From: DATIJJ01 sp035478795
Lineage (GTDB): Bacteria > Pseudomonadota > Gammaproteobacteria > DSM-16500
Assembly: GCA_035478795.1 (NCBI GenBank)
Contig: DATIJJ010000076.1
Span: 1 to 20,711 of the forward strand
Reading direction: 5' to 3'
Length of the DNA: 20,711 nucleotides
Part shown: positions 1 through 7,951 of the stretch, piece by piece
Position numbering within the stretch: position 1 is the first letter of the stretch
Layout: each line of letters begins with the position of its first letter
Translations under genes and position numbers: made by a program
Notes under the pieces: model-generated
What the model saw: the letters and a program-made list of their open reading frames with translations, nothing else
Database searches by the model: none
Told to the model about the DNA's origin: nothing

Positions 1-191
1 TGGATACGAATGCCCACCTGATACAAATGCAGCGCGCGGAATATATTCGTCTGGCGATCGAACACATGAATATGTCCGTTAAAAATAAGAAACGGATTGA
101 GCGCCTGAAAAAGGCAAGTCTGCGTGTCAGAAAGGAAAGTATGCGTATCAATAAAGAATTTGGCAGGATAGAGCATGATCCCGAAGATTAA
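1..191 (+). CDS. MazE-like antitoxin, C-terminal part (cut by window edge)
   Basis: An open frame enters from the left edge (first whole codon at 3) and stops at 191, giving 62 residues of a charged, helical C-terminal region that starts DTNAHLIQMQ and ends EHDPED. It overlaps the following toxin gene by 17 bp, the usual translationally coupled antitoxin-toxin arrangement. The tail, rich in Arg, Lys and Glu, is of the kind that wraps around a MazF/PemK toxin. An N-terminal DNA-binding domain would lie outside the window and cannot be seen. The assignment rests mainly on the position next to the toxin and on general resemblance to antitoxins paired with this toxin type. Confidence 0.7.
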   Translation, partial: DTNAHLIQMQRAEYIRLAIEHMNMSVKNKKRIERLKKASLRVRKESMRINKEFGRIEHDPED

Positions 192-549
192 ACAGGGTGA
201 AATATGGTTAGCCAATTTAAACCCGACGCGCGGGACTGAGCCGGGTAAGTGCCGTCCTGTGCTTGTTTTGCAAAGTCAGGCGCTTCTCGATATTCAGCAT
301 CCTTCTACCTTGATTGTTCCCTTATCGACAAAATTAATCGATAACACAGATCCGTTGCGTGTTCGTATCAAAGCGCAGGGAAAACTGAGTCAGGATTCGG
401 ATTTGCTGATCGATCAAATCAGGGCGATTGATAATAAGCGATTGATAGAAGGGCCATTGTGTCAATGCAAGGAAAGGTTTATGCAGGTCGTGTATGTAGC
501 CATTCAGGAAGTGATGGGAATGGCAGATTATGGGATCGATTTTGCATGA
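175..549 (+). CDS. MazF/PemK-family endoribonuclease toxin
   Basis: This 124-residue protein has the size and the signature N-terminus of the MazF/PemK/ChpB fold: GEIWLANLNPTRGTEPGK (8-25), then RPVLVLQ (27-33) and the VPLST strand (about 48-52). In the family, the conserved Arg of RPVL and the Ser/Thr of the VPLST strand lie in the active site that cuts single-stranded mRNA at short specific sequences. Cleavage specificity cannot be read from the sequence. The start at 175 lies inside the antitoxin gene, so toxin translation is probably coupled to it. In known systems the antitoxin-toxin complex represses its own promoter, which here is outside the window. It appears intact. Confidence 0.9.
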   Translation: MIPKIKQGEIWLANLNPTRGTEPGKCRPVLVLQSQALLDIQHPSTLIVPLSTKLIDNTDPLRVRIKAQGKLSQDSDLLIDQIRAIDNKRLIEGPLCQCKERFMQVVYVAIQEVMGMADYGIDFA

Positions 550-783
550 TGCCAGCACGTTACTGCATTTTACTGAATTTTAGCACCAACTTACTGAGGA
601 AGTCAATACAACCTGTTGATTAATAAAGAAATTTTTTAAAATTTTCGCGCGAGCAACGAACCAGTTTTATGTAACTTATTGAATATACTGGAATTTTTAT
701 TTTTTCCTTCTTCATAAGATTTTATTAAGATTTATCCTGTACGATATCCATCCAATTGATTACTAAAACGAAGAGAAGCCATC
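550..783 (+). promoter_or_regulatory. AT-rich intergenic leader upstream of the tandem membrane-protein genes
   Basis: This stretch of about 230 bases holds no open frame that I would call a gene. It becomes very AT-rich from about 605. A TATACT hexamer (684-689) could be a -10 box but has no good -35 partner. On the minus strand 729-710 reads as two imperfect CTTA(A/T) half-repeats 11 bp apart, discussed as a weak PmrA-box-like signal. The run GAAGAGAAG at 770-778, just before the ATG at 784, is a plausible ribosome binding site. No hairpin terminator for the toxin gene was seen. Confidence 0.35.
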
Positions 784-2166
784 ATGCTAAGCCAATCCCT
801 CCTTGGTGATCCAACAAGAGGATCGATTAATGACGACCCCGAGAATACGGAGCACAAGCGAGTCGTTGTTTCTGTGCGACCCAATACGACAAGACAACTC
901 TTTACCAGTCTGATGATTCCTGCTGATCGTACGAAAATATCACGAAAGCACTTGCAAAAAAGAGTAACTCCCGCTGTGTTGAGCCGAATTCTTGATTTTT
1001 GTACGACAACAGAAGGCTATGCTTTGCTTGAGATGATACGGCCTTATCCGATGGAATTTTTAAAAAAATATTATTGTGACAATCGTCCTCCCGAAAATAA
1101 AAGTGATCCCAAAAAAGATGTGGATTCATTTATGCTGTCGGTTCCAGATGTTAACCGAAGTGTGAGATTGTCTTTATCAAAAGACGATGTCACAACACTT
1201 CTCACGACAATTAATGAAAATATGTCAGCCCGGGTTTCAAAAAAAATGCCTTGCAAGGTGGCGCTCTATTCGATGCCCTTCGTTGGCATTGGCCTGATTC
1301 TTGCAGGCGGCTGGACAGCGTTTGGTTATTATTGGGGATATATTCACCCGGGCAAGGTTGCAGAAAGTGACGCGCTGAAAAGACCAGCCAATGCCATTTA
1401 TGCAGAATTGCAGGAAAGATGTGGTGATATGTTCCAGTTTCATCATAACCAGAGCCGCCCTTTTGATCCGGGTTGCACAATCGTGCAAGACTTGCCGTGT
1501 GGGAGGCACTGTAACAAGGGTATTCCCTGCGAGGTGTATGATCCGTATTTTCTGGAGTGTGGCATGAGTTTAGGCCAGAATTTTAATGATTATGTCGTTC
1601 AATTCCCGCTTTATACATACAGGCATAATCCCGTGGCATACAGCAGTGCGCCTTACGTCAGGCTGGTGAAGTGTTCAAAAGAGCTCATGGCAAATTATAC
1701 GGATTACTGTCAGGCGGCAATGGATATTTATGCTTCCGAGGAGAATATTGCAGCGGGAGTCTGTATCACGGACGGACTGCTTTCGTTCTTCTATATCATT
1801 TTTGTGTTTGGGCTGACCTGTGACAGAAATAACCAGTTCATCCAATGTGCGCGTCGACGCGCCGAAATTGAATTGCTGGCAAGTGTATTTTTAGACACAT
1901 GGGCGATGGCACAAAACAAAGGTTATTCTCGTGAATATCGAGCGTATGTTGATTGTGTGGCCGAGCAAAAACAGACGGTGGGATTTGTTCGGGATGAGAT
2001 GCGAGGGTGGCGGGAAACCCCGGCGAATGCGGGTGTGACAAATGCTCATTGCGCGTTTTATAAAAAACCGGAGAATGATCAGCCTGATCAAATGACCGAT
2101 GCGAATGGTGTGTCACTGAAAAAATCGGAAAATGAGGAAATAAAAAAATGCGTGAACGGTTACTAG
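784..2166 (+). CDS. Unknown two-pass membrane protein with eight-Cys loop (paralogue A)
   Basis: I do not recognise this 460-residue protein as a named family. Its N-terminal domain holds an F-box-like helix, VLSRILDFC (65-73), followed by TTEGYALL. A first membrane segment spans about 159-187 and a second about 323-346. The roughly 135-residue loop between them carries eight cysteines (213, 231, 239, 243, 249, 259, 297, 309) and the motif YDPYFLECG (252-260), suggesting up to four disulfides and an oxidising (periplasmic or host-lumen) location. The C-terminus is charged, with a CAFYKKP motif near 423. The next gene encodes a clear paralogue with the same layout and starts 19 bp before this one ends, so the two are almost certainly co-transcribed. 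A secreted or host-membrane effector is one possibility, from context and eukaryote-like motifs only; a cell-envelope protein is another. Confidence 0.75.
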   Translation: MLSQSLLGDPTRGSINDDPENTEHKRVVVSVRPNTTRQLFTSLMIPADRTKISRKHLQKRVTPAVLSRILDFCTTTEGYALLEMIRPYPMEFLKKYYCDNRPPENKSDPKKDVDSFMLSVPDVNRSVRLSLSKDDVTTLLTTINENMSARVSKKMPCKVALYSMPFVGIGLILAGGWTAFGYYWGYIHPGKVAESDALKRPANAIYAELQERCGDMFQFHHNQSRPFDPGCTIVQDLPCGRHCNKGIPCEVYDPYFLECGMSLGQNFNDYVVQFPLYTYRHNPVAYSSAPYVRLVKCSKELMANYTDYCQAAMDIYASEENIAAGVCITDGLLSFFYIIFVFGLTCDRNNQFIQCARRRAEIELLASVFLDTWAMAQNKGYSREYRAYVDCVAEQKQTVGFVRDEMRGWRETPANAGVTNAHCAFYKKPENDQPDQMTDANGVSLKKSENEEIKKCVNGY

Positions 2167-3485
2167 GACATTCGATTAATAGCGATGAGCACGCAGTGGT
2201 TGTTCAGCCAAAAAAAACAAAAAAGAAATCGGCTAAAAAAACGTTAGCTGATTTGCCGGAAGCCATCGTGCATCACATTCTTGATTTTTGCGATACAGCG
2301 GAAGGGTATCAATTTTTGAAAGGATGGAGTTGTGACTGGCCAATGGTGTTGAGGCAACTGGAAAAATACAGTGGACAGAAAAAAGCGTCTGCATTTCTTC
2401 AGTATGCGATAGGTTTTTCTTCCGCACCTCTTTTGCTAACAAAAATGGATCGCGATATTCAATCGACTGCAAGAAAAACGGCAGTTAAGTTAACTCTCAC
2501 GCCCGGCCTGAACTGGATTGGTATGGGAATCGGATTGTTTGTGACAGGGACAGTGACATATGGTTGTTACTGGGGAATCATGGGTGAAGGAGAAAATGGC
2601 CGTGAAATCGATACGTTCACTCGAAGTAGCAATCTGATTTACAGGCAGACGCAAAAAAAGTGTACGGATATTTTTTCTTTTCAGGATAATGAAACTTTTC
2701 AAAATTGCACGATTATTCAGAATTTGCCGTGTTATTCCAATTGTACGGACACTGTAAAAAATTGTGATGCGTATGATCCCTATGTCATGAATTGTGGAAA
2801 ACCGGGGGGTAGTTATGAAAATTTTGAGTCCCTTGGGTCTTTTCCAAATAGCTGGTCGGAGAGATTGCAGACAAATAATCCGGTGCCTTATACGACGTCA
2901 CTTTATGAAAGATGGCTGAATTGTTCAGCAGCGGATGTGGCGGCTTATATTGCTCTTTGTGAAAAGGTGAGAAGCGATGCCGTTGACAGGGATTTTGCTG
3001 AAGGGATGATGATACTGGGCGCTGTTTTTTCTGTTGTTTGTATGGTTTTTATTTTGTTAGTGAGATCAGAGATCGGTTGTTATCGTGCCGAAGGCCGGAA
3101 AATTATGTTGGATAGCACTTTTTCAGATTGGCTGGAGCGAGTGCCAGCTTCGAGTGAGTATCAAAAATTAATTACGTGGACGCAAAGTGATGTAACAAGT
3201 TTACCGGTGAATGAGGCGCGGCGTCGGTTAGAGAGGCTGATTACGCGAATGAATACAGAGACTGAAGTGAAAACGGAACAAAAAGAAGTGAAAACGGAAC
3301 AAAAAGCAGAATCGGATAGTCCGGCTCCGGTTGCTCCAAAGGGATTTGCTCGTACAGCGTGTCGTTTTTTTAAGTATCGACCGGATGAGGAAGCCGCGGC
3401 AGCCGCATCAAAAAAATCGCAATTGTGTTCTGCTTCCGATCCGGATGCCATTCAGAAAGTGAGTGCAACACCTGGCGGGGTGTAA
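2148..3485 (+). CDS. Unknown two-pass membrane protein with eight-Cys loop (paralogue B)
   Basis: This 445-residue protein is the tandem paralogue of the preceding one. Shared features in order are an N-terminal LLG..SIN...EH..VVV pattern; an F-box-like LPEAIVHHILDFC (36-48) followed by DTAEGYQFL; a membrane segment at about 119-145 ending in YWGIM; a Cys-rich loop with eight cysteines (172, 187, 195, 199, 206, 216, 259, 271) in nearly the same spacing; YDPYVMNCG (209-217); and a second membrane segment at about 285-307. The loop contains four N-x-S/T sequons. The C-terminal tail is low complexity, with a duplicated EVKTEQK heptad (373-386), a run of five alanines and a C-x-F-F-K motif (405-409). 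The start at 2148 follows GAGG by 10 bases and lies inside the previous gene. Function unknown. Confidence 0.75.
   Translation: MRERLLGHSINSDEHAVVVQPKKTKKKSAKKTLADLPEAIVHHILDFCDTAEGYQFLKGWSCDWPMVLRQLEKYSGQKKASAFLQYAIGFSSAPLLLTKMDRDIQSTARKTAVKLTLTPGLNWIGMGIGLFVTGTVTYGCYWGIMGEGENGREIDTFTRSSNLIYRQTQKKCTDIFSFQDNETFQNCTIIQNLPCYSNCTDTVKNCDAYDPYVMNCGKPGGSYENFESLGSFPNSWSERLQTNNPVPYTTSLYERWLNCSAADVAAYIALCEKVRSDAVDRDFAEGMMILGAVFSVVCMVFILLVRSEIGCYRAEGRKIMLDSTFSDWLERVPASSEYQKLITWTQSDVTSLPVNEARRRLERLITRMNTETEVKTEQKEVKTEQKAESDSPAPVAPKGFARTACRFFKYRPDEEAAAAASKKSQLCSASDPDAIQKVSATPGGV
3264..3305 (+). repeat. Perfect 21-bp tandem duplication inside paralogue B
   Basis: Positions 3264-3284 and 3285-3305 are identical 21-mers beginning GAAGTGAAAACGG. 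They duplicate the heptad EVKTEQK in frame, in the charged tail after the second membrane segment. The two copies have no differences, which suggests recent slippage or a tract that can vary in copy number without shifting the frame. Confidence 0.9.
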
Positions 3486-3491
3486 GGTGTG

Positions 3492-5453
3492 TTATCGGGC
3501 GCAAATGGATTGTCGTGCCGTTGACGAATGATGGCAACGATCTGCGGAGAAGGGTTGATTGGTCGCCGCAGTGACGTTTTTCAAAAAACTGTTTTTAGAT
3601 ACGAATACAGCGGTATTTCCATCGGCATGCGTTTTCTTTTCAACCGGACTGGCTGCTGGCGAGGGGCGTCTCAGTGTGTCTGTTCCTTTTTGAGCGAGTG
3701 CTGTGTCAATGACAGGTGCAGGAGATGTCGTTGGTGAATGAACCGATTTTTCCGAGGCAGTTGTTTCTTGTGACATGGACTGCGACACGGAGCAGATCAG
3801 TGACGTTTTGCGAAAACTGTTCCATACGTAACTCGTCGTCATGGAGAAGCGCGGTTCTGGCAATCTTTTCGGTTCCATCATTTTGCTGATGACGGTCCGG
3901 GTTTCCTTTCCATACAAACCTGCAATAATCGTTCCGAGCGTGCTGCCAATTGCCGTGAAGAGGGGAACCGACACGAGCGCAAAAGGCCCGCCGCAAACGA
4001 GCCCAATGCCAAATCCAATGATGCCACCCAGGACAGAACCCACCATGCTGCCGGAACCGGTACGCTGAGTCCATGGCAGGCAGGTGGATTTTTCTTCCTT
4101 TTTAACAAATTGACGCGGAAGCCAGACGGTCACAATACCGCCAAACCAGCCGAGAATGCCGCCGATGGCGGTTCCAAGCCACATGTTTCCGCAGGCAATA
4201 CCCACAATGGTGCCGACTGTCGCCAGGATGTAGGAACCCGAACGCATGCAATAATCGGGGGAATTTTCTGCATCCGCATCATCATTCCAGTACTTTTTGA
4301 CATACGCTGAAAATCGATGTCCCGTGATACCTGCAATGCCACCTGCGACAACGGCACATGCACCGCCACAGATTAACATCGCCATCATCGGGCTCCAGAA
4401 GGGGAAGAGCCATGCGCCAGCAAGGACTGCGAAAAAGAGGCCGACTGAATTGCCGAGTTGCATGCCTGAGCGGATGTAATTATTGCGAAACTGGTCCTTG
4501 TCAGGATCCGAATTTTCCATGGTCAGTTTTTCATTGGCAGTGACATTTTCTTTTTTAATTCTTTTTGCCTGCAGCAACAGCGGTTTTTCATAACCCAATA
4601 ACTTGCCCGCTTTATTCACGAGAGGAATGAGCGTCATGCCCAGCACAAAACTGCCGACACCGGCAATGCTGGTGACGATGGCCATGAGGCCATTCGTCAG
4701 AGGCGATTTATCGCACCAGGCATAAAGTGCACTGATCGCAGGACCCAGAAATGTGCCGGTGACGAATTGGGTTTTACCGAACTTGGACCAACCTTCCGTA
4801 CCGGTAATCCAGAGCGTCTCATTTTTTTTAGGGTCAATTTTGCGAGAGCGCCGATACAAAATGTAGGGTACCGCCAGCAATCCAATGACAAGAGACGCGA
4901 CATCCGCCAGTATTGGCGTCAGGAATTTTTTGACAGAGTCTGGCAGGGGCAGGAACATCGCAATCCCCGTGCCGACTGACCAGCCCACATTGGCCAGTGT
5001 TTTGAAGTTACGATAGAACGGGTTTAATGCGCCATTGGTGTAATACCAGCCGTATCGCACGCAGAGCAAGTGACCGATGAGTCCGACAAGGAGACCCGCT
5101 CCATTACCAATGAGATTGCCAGCCTGCAGATCATTGTCTTGCCATGTGGGATCGTGCGGTGTGCGCGCGAGATCACGTGCATCAAATACGCCCTGTCCAA
5201 ATCCGCCGCTAAATTGCTTCACCTCCAGCCAGCGGCTGCCATAATTTAAAATATCTTTCTCTTGAATGGGTTTATTGTCGGGGGGAGGGGGGGTATCAAC
5301 GGGAACTTGCGGTGAATTTCTTACATTAAACAGGCGTCTTGCTTCTTCTTCTGACAGGGTTTCTTTTCGGGGAGGGCTTGCATCAGCGGGGGGTAAAAAA
5401 AAACGGTTTTCGCCAGCGCGATTCTTCTTTTGCGCTGTGCGTTCATTACTCAT
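3492..5453 (-). CDS. Large polytopic membrane protein with repeated glycine-rich segments, unknown function
   Basis: I do not recognise this protein (653 residues from the ATG at 5453; a GTG at 5462 would add three). Residue numbers here count from that GTG. The first about 105 residues are polar and proline-rich (PPPPD at 58-62). About ten hydrophobic segments follow, between residues 115 and 520, many with GxxxG spacing, then a Ser/Thr/Pro-rich polar tail of about 130 residues. Units of the form polar entry, small residues, GxxxG helix recur near 107, 225, 325, 403 and 463, which looks like internal repetition. No enzyme motif, transporter signature or signal peptide was seen. The ATG at 5453 is preferred because GGTGG lies just upstream, though it is a weak site. 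The gene converges on paralogue B with only six bases between stops. An effector or envelope role is guesswork. Confidence 0.7.
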   Translation of the reverse strand: MSNERTAQKKNRAGENRFFLPPADASPPRKETLSEEEARRLFNVRNSPQVPVDTPPPPDNKPIQEKDILNYGSRWLEVKQFSGGFGQGVFDARDLARTPHDPTWQDNDLQAGNLIGNGAGLLVGLIGHLLCVRYGWYYTNGALNPFYRNFKTLANVGWSVGTGIAMFLPLPDSVKKFLTPILADVASLVIGLLAVPYILYRRSRKIDPKKNETLWITGTEGWSKFGKTQFVTGTFLGPAISALYAWCDKSPLTNGLMAIVTSIAGVGSFVLGMTLIPLVNKAGKLLGYEKPLLLQAKRIKKENVTANEKLTMENSDPDKDQFRNNYIRSGMQLGNSVGLFFAVLAGAWLFPFWSPMMAMLICGGACAVVAGGIAGITGHRFSAYVKKYWNDDADAENSPDYCMRSGSYILATVGTIVGIACGNMWLGTAIGGILGWFGGIVTVWLPRQFVKKEEKSTCLPWTQRTGSGSMVGSVLGGIIGFGIGLVCGGPFALVSVPLFTAIGSTLGTIIAGLYGKETRTVISKMMEPKRLPEPRFSMTTSYVWNSFRKTSLICSVSQSMSQETTASEKSVHSPTTSPAPVIDTALAQKGTDTLRRPSPAASPVEKKTHADGNTAVFVSKNSFLKNVTAATNQPFSADRCHHSSTARQSICAR

Positions 5454-5687
5454 GCGAACCACCAGAAGGCATATTAGACCCTTAATCTTGTCAGGTTTTG
5501 GGTTGTCTTCAGTGCATCCTGCGTTTTAAATAATTATGTTCCAGATTTTGTGCGGCATTCTAGCGGATTTCGTGTCCTCGCACAAGAGGAATTTGATTTT
5601 TTTTGTGAGAAAACAGCCTGGATCGTTTGCGGAATGGGTTCAATCAGGGTAAATTAGGCGGCAGCACTTTTATATTAAGGACGCACT
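5454..5687. promoter_or_regulatory. Divergent intergenic region between the polytopic protein gene and yajC
   Basis: About 230 bases separate the two divergent starts and must hold both promoters. AAGGA (5677-5681), 6 bases before the yajC ATG, is a fair ribosome binding site. TATATT at 5671-5676 resembles a -10 box but lies too close to the start codon and lacks a good -35, so I do not call it as the promoter. No strong hairpin or repeat was seen. Confidence 0.4.
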
Positions 5688-6041
5688 ATGCAACTCGTTG
5701 ATGCTATTTCCAATTTTTTCATCACCACGGCGCATGCCGACACAGGCGCAGCACCTGCTCCACAAGGCGGTTTTTCCTTTGTCATCATGATGGGTATTTT
5801 GATTTTCTTCATGTATTTTGCCATCTGGCGTCCCCAGGCAAGACGGGCAAAAGAGCAAAAGGATTTATTGAGCTCGCTTGCAAAAGGTGATGAGGTGGTG
5901 ACAGCCGGCGGCATATTGGGAACGATCAGCAAAATTTCCGATAATTATGTGGTGCTTGCCATGGCGGACAATATTGAAATCACGATGCAAAAATCCTCCA
6001 TTGTGAGTGCGCTGCCCAAGGGCACCTTGAAATCCATTTAA
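5688..6041 (+). CDS. yajC: YajC, Sec translocase accessory subunit
   Basis: YajC is a small inner-membrane protein that associates with SecD and SecF at the SecYEG channel. This 117-residue protein has the family layout: a short N-terminus, one membrane helix at about 29-46, the characteristic WRPQARRAKE just after it (47-56), and a cytoplasmic domain with LAKGDEVVTAGGILG (64-78). The length is normal. It is the first gene of a yajC-secD-secF cluster, 21 bases before secD. In many gammaproteobacteria tgt lies directly upstream; here that place is taken by the divergent polytopic membrane-protein gene, so yajC must have its own promoter. Confidence 0.95.
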   Translation: MQLVDAISNFFITTAHADTGAAPAPQGGFSFVIMMGILIFFMYFAIWRPQARRAKEQKDLLSSLAKGDEVVTAGGILGTISKISDNYVVLAMADNIEITMQKSSIVSALPKGTLKSI

Positions 6042-6062
6042 GTCGGAACAGGGACGAACATT

Positions 6063-7913
6063 ATGGTGCTTAACCGCTTTCCCTGGTGGAAAAACGCAGT
6101 GATTATCTGCGTTATTTTACTGGCATTTGTTTACGCGCTTCCGAATGTGTACGTGGAAGATCCGGCAGTCCAGGTCTCGCCTGCGAGTGCCACGATTGCG
6201 CTCGATCCAATGATCTCTGATCAAATCCGTCAGACCTTGCAAAAAGCGGGCATTCCCTTCAAACAGATTCAACCCGAAAATCGCACTGTGCTGATTCGAT
6301 TTTATTCGACGGATGCACAATTCAAGGCGAAAGAGTTGATTCAGGAGTCGCTCGGCGAAAATTATCTCGCAGCCATTAATCTCGCACCGGCAACGCCTGG
6401 CTGGTTGCGTGCCATCGGCGCCATGCCGATGAAACTGGGGCTTGATTTACGCGGGGGGGTGCATCTTTTATTACAGGTGGATGTCGATACGGTCATCAAA
6501 CAGCGTATCGAAGGCGATCTCAATAATATCGGCCAGGAATTACGAAAGCAGCATATTCGCTATTCCGGCATGACGCGTGAAGGTGACAATGGTATCCGCC
6601 TGCAATTTCGAGCACAGGATGCGATGGATGAGGCGAACCGTTATTTAAGCCAGCACTTTGGTGAATTTGTCTTTACCAAAGACACACAAAACGGGCTGGT
6701 TTTACAGGGTCTCCTGTCGCCATTGGCTCTTCAACAGGCACACCAGGAAACGCTCGATCAGGCGATGAATACCCTGCGTAACATGGTGAATGAGCTCGGT
6801 GTGACGGAAGCGGTGGTACAGCAGCAGGGCACAACGCGCGTCATGGTCGAGTTGCCGGGTATTCTTGATACAGCACAGGCCAAAAATTTATTGGGAAAAA
6901 CGGCGACACTCGAATATCACATGGTCGATATCGATCACGATGTGCGCGGTACGGTTCCGCCAGATACCCGATTGTATTCGTATGAAGGACGTCCGGTCCT
7001 CCTGAAAAACCAGATTATCCTGCGCGGTTCATCCATTACGAGTGCCATGGCCAGCATGGGTGAAGATGGTCGTCCCTCGGTGAATGTGCGCCTCGGTGGC
7101 GGCGGTGAGGGTCTTTTCACCCAGACAACGGCTGAAAATATCGGTAAACCGATGGGAGTTTTGTACGTTGAAGTGCATTCCGAGACAAAGGAAGTGAATG
7201 GCCAGAAAGTGATAAATTACCAGACCGAACGCAAGGTCATCAGTGTTGCAACCATTCAAAGTGCGCTGGGTAACAGTTTTCAGATTACGGGATTAACCAA
7301 TGCCGAGGAAGCGCGTAATCTTGCATTGTTACTGCGAGCCGGTGCGCTTCCGGCACCTGTCACGATTATTGAAGAACGTCAGATTGGTCCGACGCTTGGC
7401 AAGCAGAATATTCATCAGGGTGTGTTGTCAGTCATAACCGGTTTTATTCTCGTTGTGATTTTCATGGCGCTTTATTATGGCGTGATGGGACTCATTGCAG
7501 ATCTGGCGCTCACCATGAATCTTATTCTGATTGTGGCAATCCTGTCGCTGCTGGGGGCTACGATCACCTTGCCCGGGATTGCGGGGATGGTTTTGACCAT
7601 GGGGATGGCGGTGGATGCGAATGTCCTGATTTTTGAACGCATTCGTGAAGAGTTGCGCAATGGCGCGGGCGTTCAGGCGAGTATTCATGCGGGATATGAT
7701 CGGGCTTTCATGACGATTGTGGATGCGAATGTGACGACGCTGATTGTGGCGATTGTGTTATTTAGCCTGGGTTCCGGCACCGTCAAGAATTTTGCGGTCA
7801 CACTGACAGTCGGTCTTATTACGTCGATGTTTACAGCGATTACCGGTACGCGTGCGATTGTGAATGCGTTGTATGGCGGGAAGCCGGTGAAGAAAATTTC
7901 GATCGGCCTTTGA
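6063..7913 (+). CDS. secD: SecD, protein translocase subunit
   Basis: SecD is an RND-fold membrane protein that, with SecF, uses the proton-motive force to complete export of preproteins on the periplasmic side of SecYEG. The 616-residue length matches the E. coli type. One N-terminal membrane helix (about 12-29) is followed by a large periplasmic domain starting with the conserved KLGLDLRGGVHLLLQVD (124-140). A C-terminal bundle of five helices (about 455-605) contains the family motif AVDANVLIFERIREE near 515-530. It lies 21 bases after yajC and 38 before secF, so the three are probably co-transcribed. Nothing unusual was seen. Confidence 0.97.
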   Translation: MVLNRFPWWKNAVIICVILLAFVYALPNVYVEDPAVQVSPASATIALDPMISDQIRQTLQKAGIPFKQIQPENRTVLIRFYSTDAQFKAKELIQESLGENYLAAINLAPATPGWLRAIGAMPMKLGLDLRGGVHLLLQVDVDTVIKQRIEGDLNNIGQELRKQHIRYSGMTREGDNGIRLQFRAQDAMDEANRYLSQHFGEFVFTKDTQNGLVLQGLLSPLALQQAHQETLDQAMNTLRNMVNELGVTEAVVQQQGTTRVMVELPGILDTAQAKNLLGKTATLEYHMVDIDHDVRGTVPPDTRLYSYEGRPVLLKNQIILRGSSITSAMASMGEDGRPSVNVRLGGGGEGLFTQTTAENIGKPMGVLYVEVHSETKEVNGQKVINYQTERKVISVATIQSALGNSFQITGLTNAEEARNLALLLRAGALPAPVTIIEERQIGPTLGKQNIHQGVLSVITGFILVVIFMALYYGVMGLIADLALTMNLILIVAILSLLGATITLPGIAGMVLTMGMAVDANVLIFERIREELRNGAGVQASIHAGYDRAFMTIVDANVTTLIVAIVLFSLGSGTVKNFAVTLTVGLITSMFTAITGTRAIVNALYGGKPVKKISIGL

Positions 7914-7951
7914 TCAAGACTATTTAACAGGCACTTTATTGGAACCTTAAC

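Noticed and set aside
3706..4108. Overlapping open frames on both strands within the polytopic protein gene
   Set aside because: Low-quality alternative frames of a long gene whose own frame shows regular membrane segments.
5671..5676. TATATT as the yajC -10 box
   Set aside because: It lies only 11 bases before the start codon, partly overlaps the ribosome binding site region, and has no fitting -35.
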